From positions 17,219,856-17,283,855 of the forward strand of contig NC_135246.1 in NCBI RefSeq assembly GCF_947623445.1: a stretch of 64,000 nucleotides of DNA. Reading direction: 5' to 3'. Below are positions 48,951 to 60,528 of the stretch, piece by piece. This DNA is from Clavelina lepadiformis (lineage: Eukaryota; Chordata; Ascidiacea; Aplousobranchia; Clavelinidae). Both the position numbers and the translations under genes were made by a program. Within the stretch, counting starts at the first letter, position 1. Each line of letters starts with the position of its first letter. The notes under the pieces are model-generated. The model made no database searches. It was given only the letters and a program-made list of their open reading frames with translations, and had not been told where the DNA came from.

Positions 48951-49287
48951 CAGTAGAAGCCGGTTAATATGACCACCTTGTGACTGGCACGAAACAATTT
49001 TGGTCATAATACCACGGTTAGTCACAAAAGGTCCAAAAACATGTTTTGATCATTTGTAGGTTAGCCGCATGTTTTATGACAGAAACCTTAATTAGGCCAA
49101 TTGTCACTTTTATTATTGTCATAAGAAAACAATATTGACTATGTTTGGTATCAAAGTCAACTGCCATGGCGCATGCAGACGAGGCAAAGTGAGAACTAAC
49201 GTCGGCAACCTTGAAACTAAAAGAACATTTTTTCATGGAAAAATTCGAAACCGCACGAAAATGGTCATAAAAAGCGGCTGCTAACAT
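48951..49287. mobile_element. pogo-like MITE, same family as 3451-4239
   Basis: The left end CAGTAGAAGCCGGTTAATATG and the right end, inverted ...AGCAGCCGCTTTTTATGACC, resemble the 3451-4239 element. The interior shares TTTTGGTCATA followed by a TAGTCACAA stretch. The terminal TA pair is eroded on the left. Confidence 0.6.
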
Positions 49288-49628
49288 TACCAGTGGTTAC
49301 GTCAAGCTTCTACCAAATAAAACGACACGATTCAGACACTAATTGCACCACGTCACCAAAATTAGTATACCCAACTACTGCTACGCGGTTTAGAGGACAG
49401 ATTGCTATAACATTTTCTACTGCGTTGAACACGGCTATCGGTTTGCAACAAACAGACTTTAAGTAAGTCCTGATCGGATTTAAACGGTGCTCTTCAGCAC
49501 AAAATATATGATCACAAAATAATGTTTTTCATGGCAAGCGGTATGTGTTGCTTTCCGTGACTATACGTTAGTAGATTATTTAAAACAAAGGCAACTTGTT
49601 GGAACTGTTCTCGTGTTGTATGATTGGA

Positions 49629-52600
49629 TCAAGGAGTCAAACGCTTCGGATCACGCGGGAAGAGTGATGCGGATCGGATGTTGTGAAGTCCGAGATAAAG
49701 CATTGTAACTCGTTCCATTCCTAAAAATGTAGGATTTATAAACATAATTTTTCATAACTCTTATCTGAACTCATTTGCGCTGGAAAGGTGCCTCTGTACA
49801 TACTAAACACCAGATGACCAGACAAGAACTTTTTATAAATTTAAAGACCAAGGATAAATGTAACTTCACATATTTGCAAAGATGCAACTTTAAGGAACGT
49901 ATGAACGCAACACAAAGAGCACACACGACACAAAGTGCGTGTATACAAGTGAACACGAACCTATTCCTCCGCCCGCGTGAGGTGGACATCCATATCTGAA
50001 CGAGTCGATGTAAGCTTGGATTGTCTTGATGTCAATGCCATGCGCTTTCGCTCGTTCCGTCAAGAACTCGGGATCGTGGACCCGTTGAGCGCCCGACAAT
50101 ATCTCCTCCCCCCTCATAAACATATCGTATGAGTTTGACCATTTCTGAGGAATAGGACAGGATAATATTAATACACGGTACAAGGTGTAAATGCATAAAA
50201 AAAAGTAAAAATACGTGGTTAAAAGTGCAAAGACATGATAAACTGTGAAAATGCTTACACAAATGAATGAGTCACGTCACAGCCACACGAACAAAGGCAC
50301 AGAATTTAATGTTCTTATTAAATGCAGGGGCTTCCATTGGACAAAACTAAACAGATATATATGCCCCGTACGTATCTAAAAAATAAAAACAATGAACTTA
50401 CAGGGTTGTTTGGATCAGGCATTGTGTAGAAAGGCCGAACTTCCAACGGATATTTATCCAAAATGTAGAAGTCTGTATCATACTTCTTTCTTACTAAGCG
50501 ACCGAGCAGCTTTTCGTTCGGGGTGCTAAGTAGAAAAAGCGTAAGGTAAATATTAAGAATCTGTAACGTTCTCCTTCATACAGTGCCACATATAATAAAT
50601 GAATACGTGCAGAATATATAACAAGATAAAAATAATAACTAAATAAGGTAAAAAAGAAAAATATTTGATAGCACTCTAGGGTTTATTTTATTTTCTCAAC
50701 ACAAGCATCATAGTGCTTCATCCAGTGCTGTTGCTTCTCGCCTGCCGTTTCAACGGATGACGCAAGCCGATACTTGCCAAAGCTTGTGTCGAGAAAATAG
50801 AAATAAAAGCCACCCCTAGTGCGCCATACTGCCACCCAATATCCTGCTTTTTTATTTTACTACACACTGATTATACTCGGTTTAGCCGCCATCAACTATA
50901 TTTAATGTTTTGGAAATGCTTTGATATTTTGATGCTGCATTGTATAGTTGAGTACATGGTGTACCAGCATTAGTACAATCCACTTTGCAAGAGATACTAT
51001 GGTAAAGGATTAAGAGCATGATAGGAATTAAAGTAAGGGATCCAAGTGATCACCTTAAATCTTCATTATCAGCCATTTCACATCCAGCTTCATTGAGCAT
51101 GTTCACAGCTTCAGGATACTGTAAAATTAAAGATGGTTCCAGAAACTTGAATGGTTCAGCAGGATATTGCTTTCCTACTGTTTGGATTTCAGTCTGGTAA
51201 CTGCATAAAATTTGCATTTTATAACTGACGTGATGTAGTGCCTTTATCAATTATATTTGTAATATATTATATTATATTGTATAATTATATTAATAAAATC
51301 AAAATAATGCTCATGGTAATAATTTTTATTAACAATCTAATGTACTACATGGTTATCTTACTGGTCACGTAATCCCTTGAATATAGCGATGAAAAGGTCA
51401 CCTATGACCTGTAAAACCTCGTGATAATGATACTGGAAAGCCATTTCGAGATCTAGTCCAACGAATTCGGTCAAGTGACGATGGGTGTTCGAGTCTTCAG
51501 CGCGAAACACTGTCAATAAATATAGAAAAAACTGGCTTTAATAGATGCTTACAAGTTTGGCAATAAAAGTATTATCAAAATATGGAGTACTGCATCTTCT
51601 CAAATAAATCAGTAATGGATTAGTCAATGGTTAGCAAGAAAGAAATGTTTTTCGATATAAAGCTCTAACTTCAATAAACGCTTTCATGAAAGATATAACA
51701 CTGACCTCCACCGACTGTAAACACACGACCAAAGTCAGCCGCAATTGCCATCTGTTTGTAAAGCTGGGGACTCTGGGCAAGGTAAGCATTCCCCTTGAAG
51801 TACGACACCTGGAAAATATTTCTTAAAATATTGGACTATTGATGCATTGAAGAAATTGTTTTTAAGTATCTAATTTGGCACCACAAAAACTTATCAGTTA
51901 TGTTGTATATACTAACAACAAAACTATGGCAAAAAGCTTAAGATAGAAGTGAACAGTGTACTTTTGATTTTTCCAGTAAAAAACTTACATTTTTCATGTT
52001 AAAAAGTTTTAACTTTCCGCAATCTAAATAAATAGTTTCAACTCACAGTAAAGACATTGGCACCACCTTCACTTGCGGCTGATATAATTTTTGGAGTGTG
52101 TATTTCACAGAAACCTTTCCCAGTAAGCGTATCACGAAACAGCTTGCAGACACCTGCTTGCAGTCGAAATATTGCCTGCTTTGTAGTGGTCTAGATTAAA
52201 CAAATGTAACAATATATTATGGGTGTTGTGCAAGAAATAAAATGACAAAACCAGTGGTGTTTGTGTTCAGAGTTATCTTACTGAATTAAAGTTTAAAACG
52301 ATTCCTGGCAGAATTTAAGCAAAAAATAATAACGAACACATATATGTGGGATACTAGAGTCAAGGAGGGTCTATGCCAGGGGTGGGCAACCTTTTTGAAC
52401 CCGAGGGCCGCTTTGGTTGTTAAATTTTTACTGACGAGCCAAGTCATAAGAACTTATGACATCATAAATAGTTTATGTCGTTTAATTGTTCCATATCTGC
52501 ATTCCTCAATCTAAAAATATCATTAAATTGTGGATAATCAACATCTTGTCATCAATGCTGGCCTAAATAAAGAAAAGAAAAAGAGAGAAACGTTCATAAA

Positions 52601-54551
52601 CGGTACTCTTGGTAGCCTTTACAATTTTTTTGGAATTTTACGATTCGACTAGAAGAGCCACAAAAAACATGCCGGCGAGCCGCAGTTTGCCCCTCACTGG
52701 TCTATGCTAAGTCTTGCTACTGTGCTTGGCAGTCAGCCTTAATACTTTAATACTCAAGTTCAAGTGAAGTAGTTAGCAGATTTACCCTCAAATCAAGAAT
52801 CCTGTTGTCAAGACGAGTGTCTTGATTGACCCGAGCACGGCCACTCTCATCTTCTTTGCCATCTTCCAGTTCTGGTCGCGAAGCATCTTCAATCAGCAAA
52901 GGCAGTTGTGGTGCTGCTTTGCTCACGACAAATATCTGTTCAATTGTAGGGTTAAAATTTTTGCCAACTAACTCATGAATGCTTTTTAACATTCTAAGTT
53001 CGTCAGTTAAAAGCAGAAAACATTTGAACACTTGAACAGAGGCGTAATTATTAATTTTAATTTAAGTGTATGTGAAATAGTAAAGGTTTGATGACTCTGC
53101 GGCATGTGCAGAGTTAACATGAAAATTCATGTTTCTCCACCTTTCTAATGTGAATCTCCAAGTTAGTCTGAGAACAGGCTTCAATTGGTTGGTCCACGGT
53201 TTTGATGACTCCACAAACATCAACAATACTCTCTTTGGTAATACTAAAACCACCAAAAAAACATATTTCATGAAACCGAAAGTAACATTCAAAAACAACA
53301 GCTTGCACCTGAAGGTATATTAATACTATATATATACATGTTTAATGGCAAAAAACTTACTTTGTGCAAAATTTCACCATTTGCTTGCTAACATTTTCAC
53401 CAACAAACACTAGAGCTTGTATTGTGGCTTGCTGGTCACGAAGTACAATAAAACATTGGCGACCTGTACCTCTTGATGTGTGTAACCTACCACGTACCCA
53501 GATCTCTTGTTCAGCCTGACCAGAACTTATGTCTTTTACATGAATAAGACTTCTGTCTAAAAAGGACATCATAAAAATATATCGTAATCTGTTACAATTC
53601 ATCAGCCTTGCATTGGGTCTACTCAAGTAAATGCTTAAGAGCTTTTTGTTACATTGAAAACTCCAAATCCTACAAAGATTTTAATTTGAAAACAAAACGG
53701 AAAAACACTAAATAACAACATGAAAATAAGACATGATGTCATGTATGTGTAATTGTATATACTCCATATAACAATTAAGTTATACCTGGCTTTTCAGTTG
53801 ATTGTATCATAGTCATGAATCCATATAAATCCTTGGAGATATCATCCGCTTGTTCCTGTTTTTGAGCCTCTGCCAGTTCAGCTTTTCTCTGGGCCTTCTT
53901 GGCTGCTTTTTCAGCTTCTTTTTGTTGTTTCTTTAAAGCACTCTTTGAAAGAGGCTTCGCATCTCTGAAATAAAGCCAATTTTACTTCACCGCAGATTTT
54001 TGAGTATTATGGCACAGCATAGTCAAAACTGCATGACATGAACTTGTGCTTAAAACATGTTCGTCAAGCATTACAAATTTTACTACTTTGCTTTTTGGCA
54101 AATGACTTAAAAAATGCCCTAAGACAAATAATCTTTTACCAAGAACTACAAGCCTCTGATTAAAGAATTATATATTACAAAATGTTACCGTTGGAAATAT
54201 AGCGTAGTAATTCGATTTAATTTTATGAGCTAATTTATTAGTGCACCATGGCATATACGTGTCTTTACAAGTATTAGTTTAGTATGGCACAAATACTGGC
54301 ATTTGATATAAGGACATATTTATCCAGACTAGAATAATTTTGATTAACAGTAAACTTAAAAGTAGAACTACCATGCTTACAACTAAAAGTTAAAATCTAT
54401 CATTTAATTTATACAAAAACCTAGGTTAGATACCGGTATATAAGGGCACAAATAAAATTGCTCCAGACAGACAGAATGCATCGATATTTGAGGTTTTACT
54501 GCAAATTTTAAAAACATACCCAGCAGGTGGAGTGTTTTCAGTATCGGCCAT
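49629..54551 (-). CDS. DARS1: Cytosolic aspartyl-tRNA synthetase, complete
   Basis: Twelve exons joining in frame, 1602 bp, 533 aa: 54520-54551, 53786-53964, 53361-53556, 53141-53243, 52786-52935, 52047-52190, 51706-51808, 51362-51509, 51054-51200, 50402-50525, 49961-50144, 49629-49720. The enzyme charges tRNA-Asp with aspartate using ATP in the cytosol. The start is [11 protein letters not shown]. Residues about 12-45 are a Lys/Ala-rich helix typical of animal and fungal AspRS that binds tRNA. The OB-fold anticodon domain follows ([13 protein letters not shown]...FIVLRDQ). Class II motif 1 is [10 protein letters not shown] (P253), then the AspRS serine loop [12 protein letters not shown]. 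Motif 2 is [15 protein letters not shown] (from 304). Motif 3 is GGGIGMERV (R507), ending [12 protein letters not shown]. Met replaces the usual Leu in G-L-E-R. It is about 30 aa longer than human DARS1, largely in the N-terminal half. Confidence 0.97.
50677..50818. mobile_element. Short inverted-repeat element in an AspRS intron
   Basis: Termini TAGGG...TTTTCTCAACACAAGC and, inverted, TAGGGGTGG...TTTTCTCGACACAAGC give nearly 30 bp of terminal inverted repeat. I see no clear target duplication, so the superfamily is uncertain, although TAGGG ends suggest hAT. Confidence 0.55.
52377..52699. mobile_element. hAT-type MITE, 323 bp, in an AspRS intron
   Basis: Left end CAGGGGTGGGCAACC, right end inverted CAGTGAGGGGCAAAC. 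Perfect 8-bp target duplication GTCTATGC at 52369-52376 and 52700-52707. It lies between the AspRS exons at 52047-52190 and 52786-52935. Confidence 0.92.
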
Positions 54552-54708
54552 ATTGGACTATTCCTTCAGCACCTGGTAGAAAAAGCTATCATAAACATGC
54601 ACACACTTGTACAGATATGAAAACTAAGCCACCTACCCTATATGTGGTTATATTGAACCTAGAAAACAAAAAAGTTCAAATGTACCAGCCCAGTCATACA
54701 CTCTAGAA

Positions 54709-55019
54709 CAGTGTTTCTCAAACTTTTTGCGATCGCGTACCACTCATTCGTTTTTTTTGCTACACTGCGTACCACCTGGCTCCTGAATGACTTATTTTAC
54801 TCAAATGTACCGGTATTTATTAGTTATTACCGTTATTACTATACCATAACACCAATGAATAGCAAGAAAACACAATTTAATTTGATAGAAGCAACTGTTT
54901 CTTCTGCACAAGCTTGTCTATCCGGGGCAACACATTACTCACAGCACATCGAAAATCATGTTCAGCGGTACGCGGTACCACTTAAAAAGCTCTCGCGTAC
55001 CACAGTTTGAGAACCACTG
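54709..55019. mobile_element. hAT-type MITE, 311 bp
   Basis: Left end CAGTGTTTCTCAAACTTTTT, right end inverted CAGTGGTTCTCAAACTGTGG. Subterminal CGCGTACCAC is present in inverted orientation at both ends. Perfect 8-bp target duplication CTCTAGAA at 54701-54708 and 55020-55027. Confidence 0.94.
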
Positions 55020-55229
55020 CTCTAGAATCTAGATTGATAAACAATATATCATTGTATTAACCATCTGAAGGAAAAAGGTTGAAAACTGCTGGTCTACACC
55101 GTTTGTCAGTCTACAGGCTAACCGATGGTAGCATGTTACAGCTGGTTACTAAATCTATCGATCTTTCAAACATTATACTGATACAGAACTGTTCCCACTC
55201 TTCTTACCAGTTGTCTTAATAGCCTAGTA

Positions 55230-55700
55230 CAGGGTGGTCCAAACCCTGGCACGCAGGCCGCATATGGCCCGCGGAGAGATTTTTTGCTGCCTGCAAATGC
55301 TTTTGGAGTTTTGGTGCACTGTATTTTCCATTGCAAAATCCTCAGTTGTTACACCTCATTTTATTGAAATGAGTTGCATTAGCCACAGCCTGAGATAAGG
55401 CGCACATCCTTGAAGTGCAAGTCAATATGTGATTATTATGGGGCGATAACACCTTGTTATGGCTACTGTCACAGTACAGTATTGTATGACGATACACATA
55501 TGCAACAATTTTAACTTTTTGTTGAAGCACAGTCGCAAGCAAGTAGAAAATATCAGAGTGTGATGTTATTGGTGCAACAAAGCATCAAGTCGCTTGGAAC
55601 CTAAGACCTTTGCTAACTTTGGAGTTTCCCCATTTGCGGCCCGCAATGTTTCCTCAAACCTTAATGTGGCCTTTCATGCTCGCAGTTTTGGACCACCCTG
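55230..55700. mobile_element. hAT-type MITE, 471 bp
   Basis: Left end CAGGGTGGTCCAAACCCTGG, right end inverted CAGGGTGGTCCAAAACTGCG. Subterminal GGCCCGC is inverted at both ends. The target duplication is GCCTAGTA against GCCTAGAC, 6 of 8 matching. Confidence 0.85.
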
Positions 55701-57142
55701 GCCTAGACCCTAGTACAATACTATACTGTTTATAGCAGCAACAGCTAGCTTAAGTAGTGTTCTGATAAATGTAAAACAAACGCTTTTTGCAGTGATATTA
55801 GTAACGTTGTGCTTTGCACAAAATATGCTTGATGAGCGCAAAATACCCGATGACGTAGCCTATACTGGCTGCAGTTCTAACTGATGTCACCACGATTCTT
55901 ACCGGAACCTAACGTGAAGCGTGCAAACTCAATACCGAATACCGATAAGCCGGAGTAATGCGGCTATGTAACAGAAGTGAAAAATCCAAATAATCAACAA
56001 ACAGTATCTCCATCGTCCATAATGTACGTCATTTCTTCCTACTTAGGCCTATTAAACTGAATGTAAAATTTCGAAATAGTCCGTAGTGTACTGATGTGGT
56101 GTGTGCATAATTTGATGAAAATGTGTGGTCATATCAATGACCTAAAATAGCGTCGAATAAAACGGATGCCAGCCTGGTCGTACCAGACCGATCACATAAC
56201 CTATTTTTTTTGGCCTACTTCATTACTTACACACTCCATTCAGCAATTCTGATGCAATTCAAGGAATCGTGAACTCGCTATTGGAAGGTTTGATTTCAGT
56301 GCGCTGAATAAAATACGCTAATAAATGTTACGCCAAAATTTTTCGCCACGTCAACATAGCACTATAAAAACTTAAAAGGGTATGCGGCGTAAAGCCAATT
56401 TTGCGGTGGAAAATTAGTAGATAAACCAGCTTACTATGACGGACAAATCTGAAGAGTTGCAGTTTGAGAAACTTTAATCTAAAACTTTAAATATGGATTT
56501 GAAGCTTCAAAAGCGTCGCCGTGAGACAAACAGCAGACTTTGTAATAACAACACAATCAACAAAAAAGCTCTGACGTACCAGTTTTTGTGACATGATAAA
56601 TTCTGCACGTATCCGCTAACTCACGACAGTGTCTTCCAATGATAAGCTTCTGTTTCGGTAAAGGAAAATGCGTCCTATATTTATTTTGTGAGGTTTGCAG
56701 AAAAAAAATACGGCCTACTATTGTCATTTTGCGTCAGCAACAGTTTATTGGTTTATTTTGTGGGGTTTCATAGAGATGCTGGCTGTGAAGCAAATTGTGA
56801 AAATAGCAAGCGCTATAACTTAGCATATTTTGATTAACTAATTGCAATAAATTAAGATATCCACAGTCCATTGTGCAAATAGTTGAAGAAGGATAACCCA
56901 ATAACCCACTTGGTCGGTCGGTCGGCATGACCTAGCCTATAAGCTTACTTCTCAATATAATCGCTCATGTGTTGCTTAAAATTCATTTTTCGAAATTGCT
57001 AATTTATAGCTCTATAGCAGAGTTTGCAAAATGTTCTTTTGTCACATACGACCAATGTGGTAAGCAAACTTAGGCCTGTAGGCCTATATGTCTCGAGCAA
57101 AATTGCGGGTGACTCTTGTCTATTTTGCGTGCACTTCCGCGT

Positions 57143-58183
57143 ATGCTCAAAGTCTGTCTAATTTTTTTTACTGAACTGGCATTAGATGAAGTGAAAAATT
57201 TAACTCACTCCGTTGAGATTATCGATGAAAAAATAAAAACTGAAGAGCATCTATGTCTTGATGAAATTATCTCTGCTTCGACTCAGGTATTTGTATAATA
57301 CTTTTGTATAATTTAGCCTATTTGAGATAAAAGCTTTAAAAAGAAATCATTTCAGCTATTTTAACTTAAGAGAATTTTAGTTATCGCATGGAACGTTTTA
57401 CAAAGTGCATTTCACAGCTTGCCTTAAACCAGATAAAAATGGTCCCTGCTACGGTTCGACGGTGAGACAAATCAGCCTAGCCTAATAATATTGTAGGGAA
57501 TTAGGCCATGTTTTGTACAAATATAATTGTGTATGCAATTTTCTTCCTTTGGTTGTGCAGACATAGTAAGGAACAATGTAACGTATGACAATTGGTTGTT
57601 TTGATAAATTTCTTTGATAGAATTAAAGCATCCTATTGTGTTAACTTTAAAAATGTTTTTCAGAAAAAATATTTTGCTGAAATTTCGTATGAGCAATCGC
57701 TGGGTCCCAACCAACAACCTCAATCCTTTTTATATTGTTAGGAAGAATTGCCAAATAGCGTAGGTAAGTTAAAACCAATAAACATAGGGCACCACATCCA
57801 ATACAGTCTATAAGCTACAATATAACATGGTCGGCTTGACATGCTATTCTGTTAAATTTCGTTGCAAAATAGGCTTTTATCTTTAATGGCTTTAATGATT
57901 ATCTTTTCTTTTAAAATACATCGAGTTTTTGGTACATTCTATGCTTTGAGGTTCTTGATCCATGATGTAGGGAAAAATGAGAATGCTACGCTAGGTACCT
58001 TTGAATCTGGCCAAATGCGATCAACCGTGATGTGGAGCTATTTTTAATAAGGAGACAGAAAGATGCTTGAAAAATCAGGCCCATAACATTTGCTTCTCTT
58101 TTGTAATGATATTGTTATTTAGCCTAAACGACAATTATTATCAATTTTCAGAATGGGGAAGTGTTATGTCATATAAGAAGTAA
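57143..58183 (+). CDS. Candidate small protein gene, copy 1 of a tandem duplication
   Basis: Possible exons: 57143-57286 (ATG, MLKVCLIFFTELALDEVKNL..., donor CAG|gtattt), 57742-57763 (EELPNSV, flanked by ttag and gtaagt) and 58152-58183 (acceptor attttcag, EWGSVMSYKK, stop TAA). Phases 0 and 1 join cleanly to about 66 aa. The N-terminus is weakly signal-peptide-like. The last two exons correspond to those of copy 2 at 59900-60425, which supports them as real splice units. I recognise no family. An upstream ATG at 57089 gives a better-looking signal sequence (MSRAKLRVTLVYFACTSAYA), but joining it would need a 34-nt intron. Confidence 0.4.
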
Positions 58184-58833
58184 TATTCGTTGAACAAAAC
58201 GCCATGCCATTAATGCAAATTTCATGTGAGTTTATAGGACATAGGGTTATACTGAAACAGTTGGACGTTTATAGTAGGTATAGGTCTACTTGTACTGATC
58301 CCACTGCTCTATTCTTGCTGCTTTACGCAATCTCGATATTTCATTAGACATTTTTTTCACTGAATTGCCGTTAAAACAATTAAGATTTCTGCTACAGGAC
58401 AAAGTGTGTCAATAGCTTTGAGGTTCAGAATTACTTTTATGCATCTGTGCCTTTCAACTGTGTATGTCAAGATGAGAATTTTGATTTGCTTGTGTATTAA
58501 AATTTTCATGGCGTAAAAAACTTTCGATTTGTATTTTGCGCACTAAATACGCACGAATAAATTAAAAGCAAATGAAATAAGTGTCAATAAAATAAGTACC
58601 GTGTATGAATAGATACTCGCTATGAAAAAATATAGTCCTTTAACTTAGGGAATCAAGTTCCCGTTGCAACTAAGGCTTGAAATCCGGTAAAATATAGGCT
58701 TGAAACACGGAAATACTCACAACTAATAATAAAAAACAACTTCAGTGCGCTCTGGTTTGCTCTTCGGTTTCTTCAATATTATCTCAACTACGCTTTCCAA
58801 AACCGCGACAACTGCAAAGCATGCAATGATTGT
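57742..58833 (+). repeat. Segmental duplication, copy 1
   Basis: This stretch is highly similar to 59990-60528 followed by 63460-64000. Shared landmarks include GTAGGTAAGTTAAAACC, the block around TGCTTTGAGGTTCTTGATCC, GGGGAAGTGTTATGTC and the 3' block beginning GCTACAGGACAAAGTG. Copy 1 is continuous where copy 2 is interrupted. Confidence 0.92.
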
Positions 58834-59899
58834 GTAACATGGTGACTATACGCAAGAAGATTTTCCTTCAGATATCTGAACTACAATACGTATTCCCGTA
58901 ATTTATTTTTATCCAGAAAACATGCTTTTACAAGATTTTAAGTTAGATCTTTAGAATTCAAAATTGTCTAAGCTAAACAAAAAGTCAAAATAAATGTCAT
59001 AAAAAGCTTGCTTCTCTTTTCACCTTCGACAAGAGACGCTATGACGCAGGATTCCATTTGAGAATAGTCGTTGCAATTACAAGTAGAGGACAAACCAAGT
59101 CATCTTGATTAGCGCGGAATGCAAAGTTTTCAAGACCAAGAATAAATGTAAAAGCAATTCACAGAAGCGACACTAAAATCTTGATATTTTAATGCGGTGT
59201 AACTTAGAATATACGTTGCCAATGGTGTTAGCAGGTATCATCATGCTATAAGCTAACCACCATGTAGGCGTATAGTCTGTAACAATTTTAGGATAAATAA
59301 ACTTGAAAATGTACTGCTGGCAGTAAAGATACTGCAAGAGCAGCGCGCCCTGAGAGTTTAACCCTAACAAGAAAAGTAGGAGGAGTCAAACACACACTGC
59401 GGTTGTCCACGCAGTAAAAATGTGCTGTGCATAGCAATCGAGCACTTAATTGCGTCTACACTTGTGTTATACAAAAAACGAAAACTTATAGGCCTATATA
59501 CATAAAAACAGTTCACAGCATTTTATCTGTGAGATCATATAGTTGTGCAAATGTTTTTGCGTAATCCGACAGGTGGTTACGTAGTACCACGTGTAGGAAA
59601 CGTTGAAAGACCACGTACCAAAAAAAACAATTCGTAAAAAAATGACGAAATTGAAAAATAACTATTCAAAAATAATTGTAACCGGATTATATTGTGTGTC
59701 GGGGGGAGGATGAAAGCATTTATGTGCTTTCTACTGCAGAAGAGCATATGTATGCTGTAGATGTAAGGTAGACGTAAATGGATATACAAACGGCAAAAAG
59801 TGTTGTGTGTTTGATAAATGATAATATTTTTTCTATAGGCATATAGTCGCAATTTTTGATTTTGTCAATTAAACTGTCTCGCTAAAACATACAGCAAAC
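58184..59899. other. Rest of duplication copy 1 and spacer
   Basis: Positions 58388-58500 hold an open frame after ctacag (TKCVNSFEVQNYFYAS then FNCVCQDENFDLLVY, stop) that is also open in copy 2. It needs a phase 2 upstream exon that I could not identify. From about 58834 to 59899 nothing coding is recognised. Confidence 0.45.
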
Positions 59900-60425
59900 A
59901 TGTTCAAAACTTTGCTTTTTCTTCTCATCTGCATTGTGTATCTTGGTGCAATATGCATGGCCGAAGACACCGGAGAGAAAAAAGGAATAAGCCACGAACC
60001 AGATGGCGTAGGTAAGTTAAAACCAATAAACATAGGGCACCACATCCAATACAGCATATAAGCTACAATATAATTACATGGTCGGCTTGAAATGTTAATC
60101 TGTTAAATTTCGTTACAAATTGGGCTTTTACAATGATTAATTATCTTTTTCTTTAAAATACATCGAGTTTTTGGTACATTCTATGCTTTGAGGTTCTTGA
60201 TCCATGATGTAGCGAAAAATGAGAATGATACGCCAGGACCAGATAACTTTGAATCTGGCCAAATGCGATCAACCTTGATGTGGAGCTATTTTTAATTAGG
60301 AGACAGAAAGATGCTTGAAAATGCAGGCCCATAACATTTGCTTCTATTTTGCAATGATATTGTTATTTAGCCTAAACGACAATAATTTTCAATTTTCAGA
60401 TCGGGGAAGTGTTATGTCCTATTAG
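59900..60425 (+). CDS. Candidate small secreted peptide gene, copy 2
   Basis: Exon 59900-60011 starts MFKTLLFLLICIVYLGAICM, a strong signal peptide with a likely cut after about residue 20. It continues AEDTGEKKGISHEPDGV to a phase 1 donor (gtaagt). Exon 60400-60425 (acceptor attttcag) adds DRGSVMSY and a TAG. The mature part would be about 25 residues, charged and Cys-free. Copy 1 has the matching end EWGSVMSYKK. The alternative is that the true 3' exon is the Cys-rich one at 63556-63670. I recognise no known peptide family. Confidence 0.45.
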
Positions 60426-60528
60426 AAATAATATTCATTGAACAAAACGACATGCCACTACTGCAAATTTCATGTGAGTTTATAGGACATAGGATTATGC
60501 TGAAACAGCTGGACGTTTATAGTAGGCT
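59990..60528 (+). repeat. Segmental duplication, copy 2, left part
   Basis: Near-identical to copy 1 from the end of the small exon at 57763 onward. It stops at GTAGGCT (60522-60528), where a 2.9 kb insertion begins. Confidence 0.9.

Larger units (their letters stand above)
41706..49628. other. Large gene-poor intergenic region between Gli and the AspRS gene
   Basis: About 7.9 kb, AT-rich, with no supportable exon or RNA gene. It holds a hAT-type MITE (48225-48521) and a pogo-like MITE (48951-49287). A GC-richer patch near 46798-46920 contains a minus-strand open stretch (YTLRYDLSLAFDAFLEMLDD then stop) with no clear splice acceptor. It could be a conserved non-coding element or a lost exon. 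Confidence 0.5.
54552..57142. other. Upstream of AspRS; intergenic with two hAT MITEs
   Basis: The AspRS promoter should lie just right of 54551. The remainder holds two hAT-type elements (54709-55019, 55230-55700). A 13-codon ATG ORF at about 56436 (MTDKSEELQFEKL) has no matching exon. I support no gene here. Confidence 0.5.
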
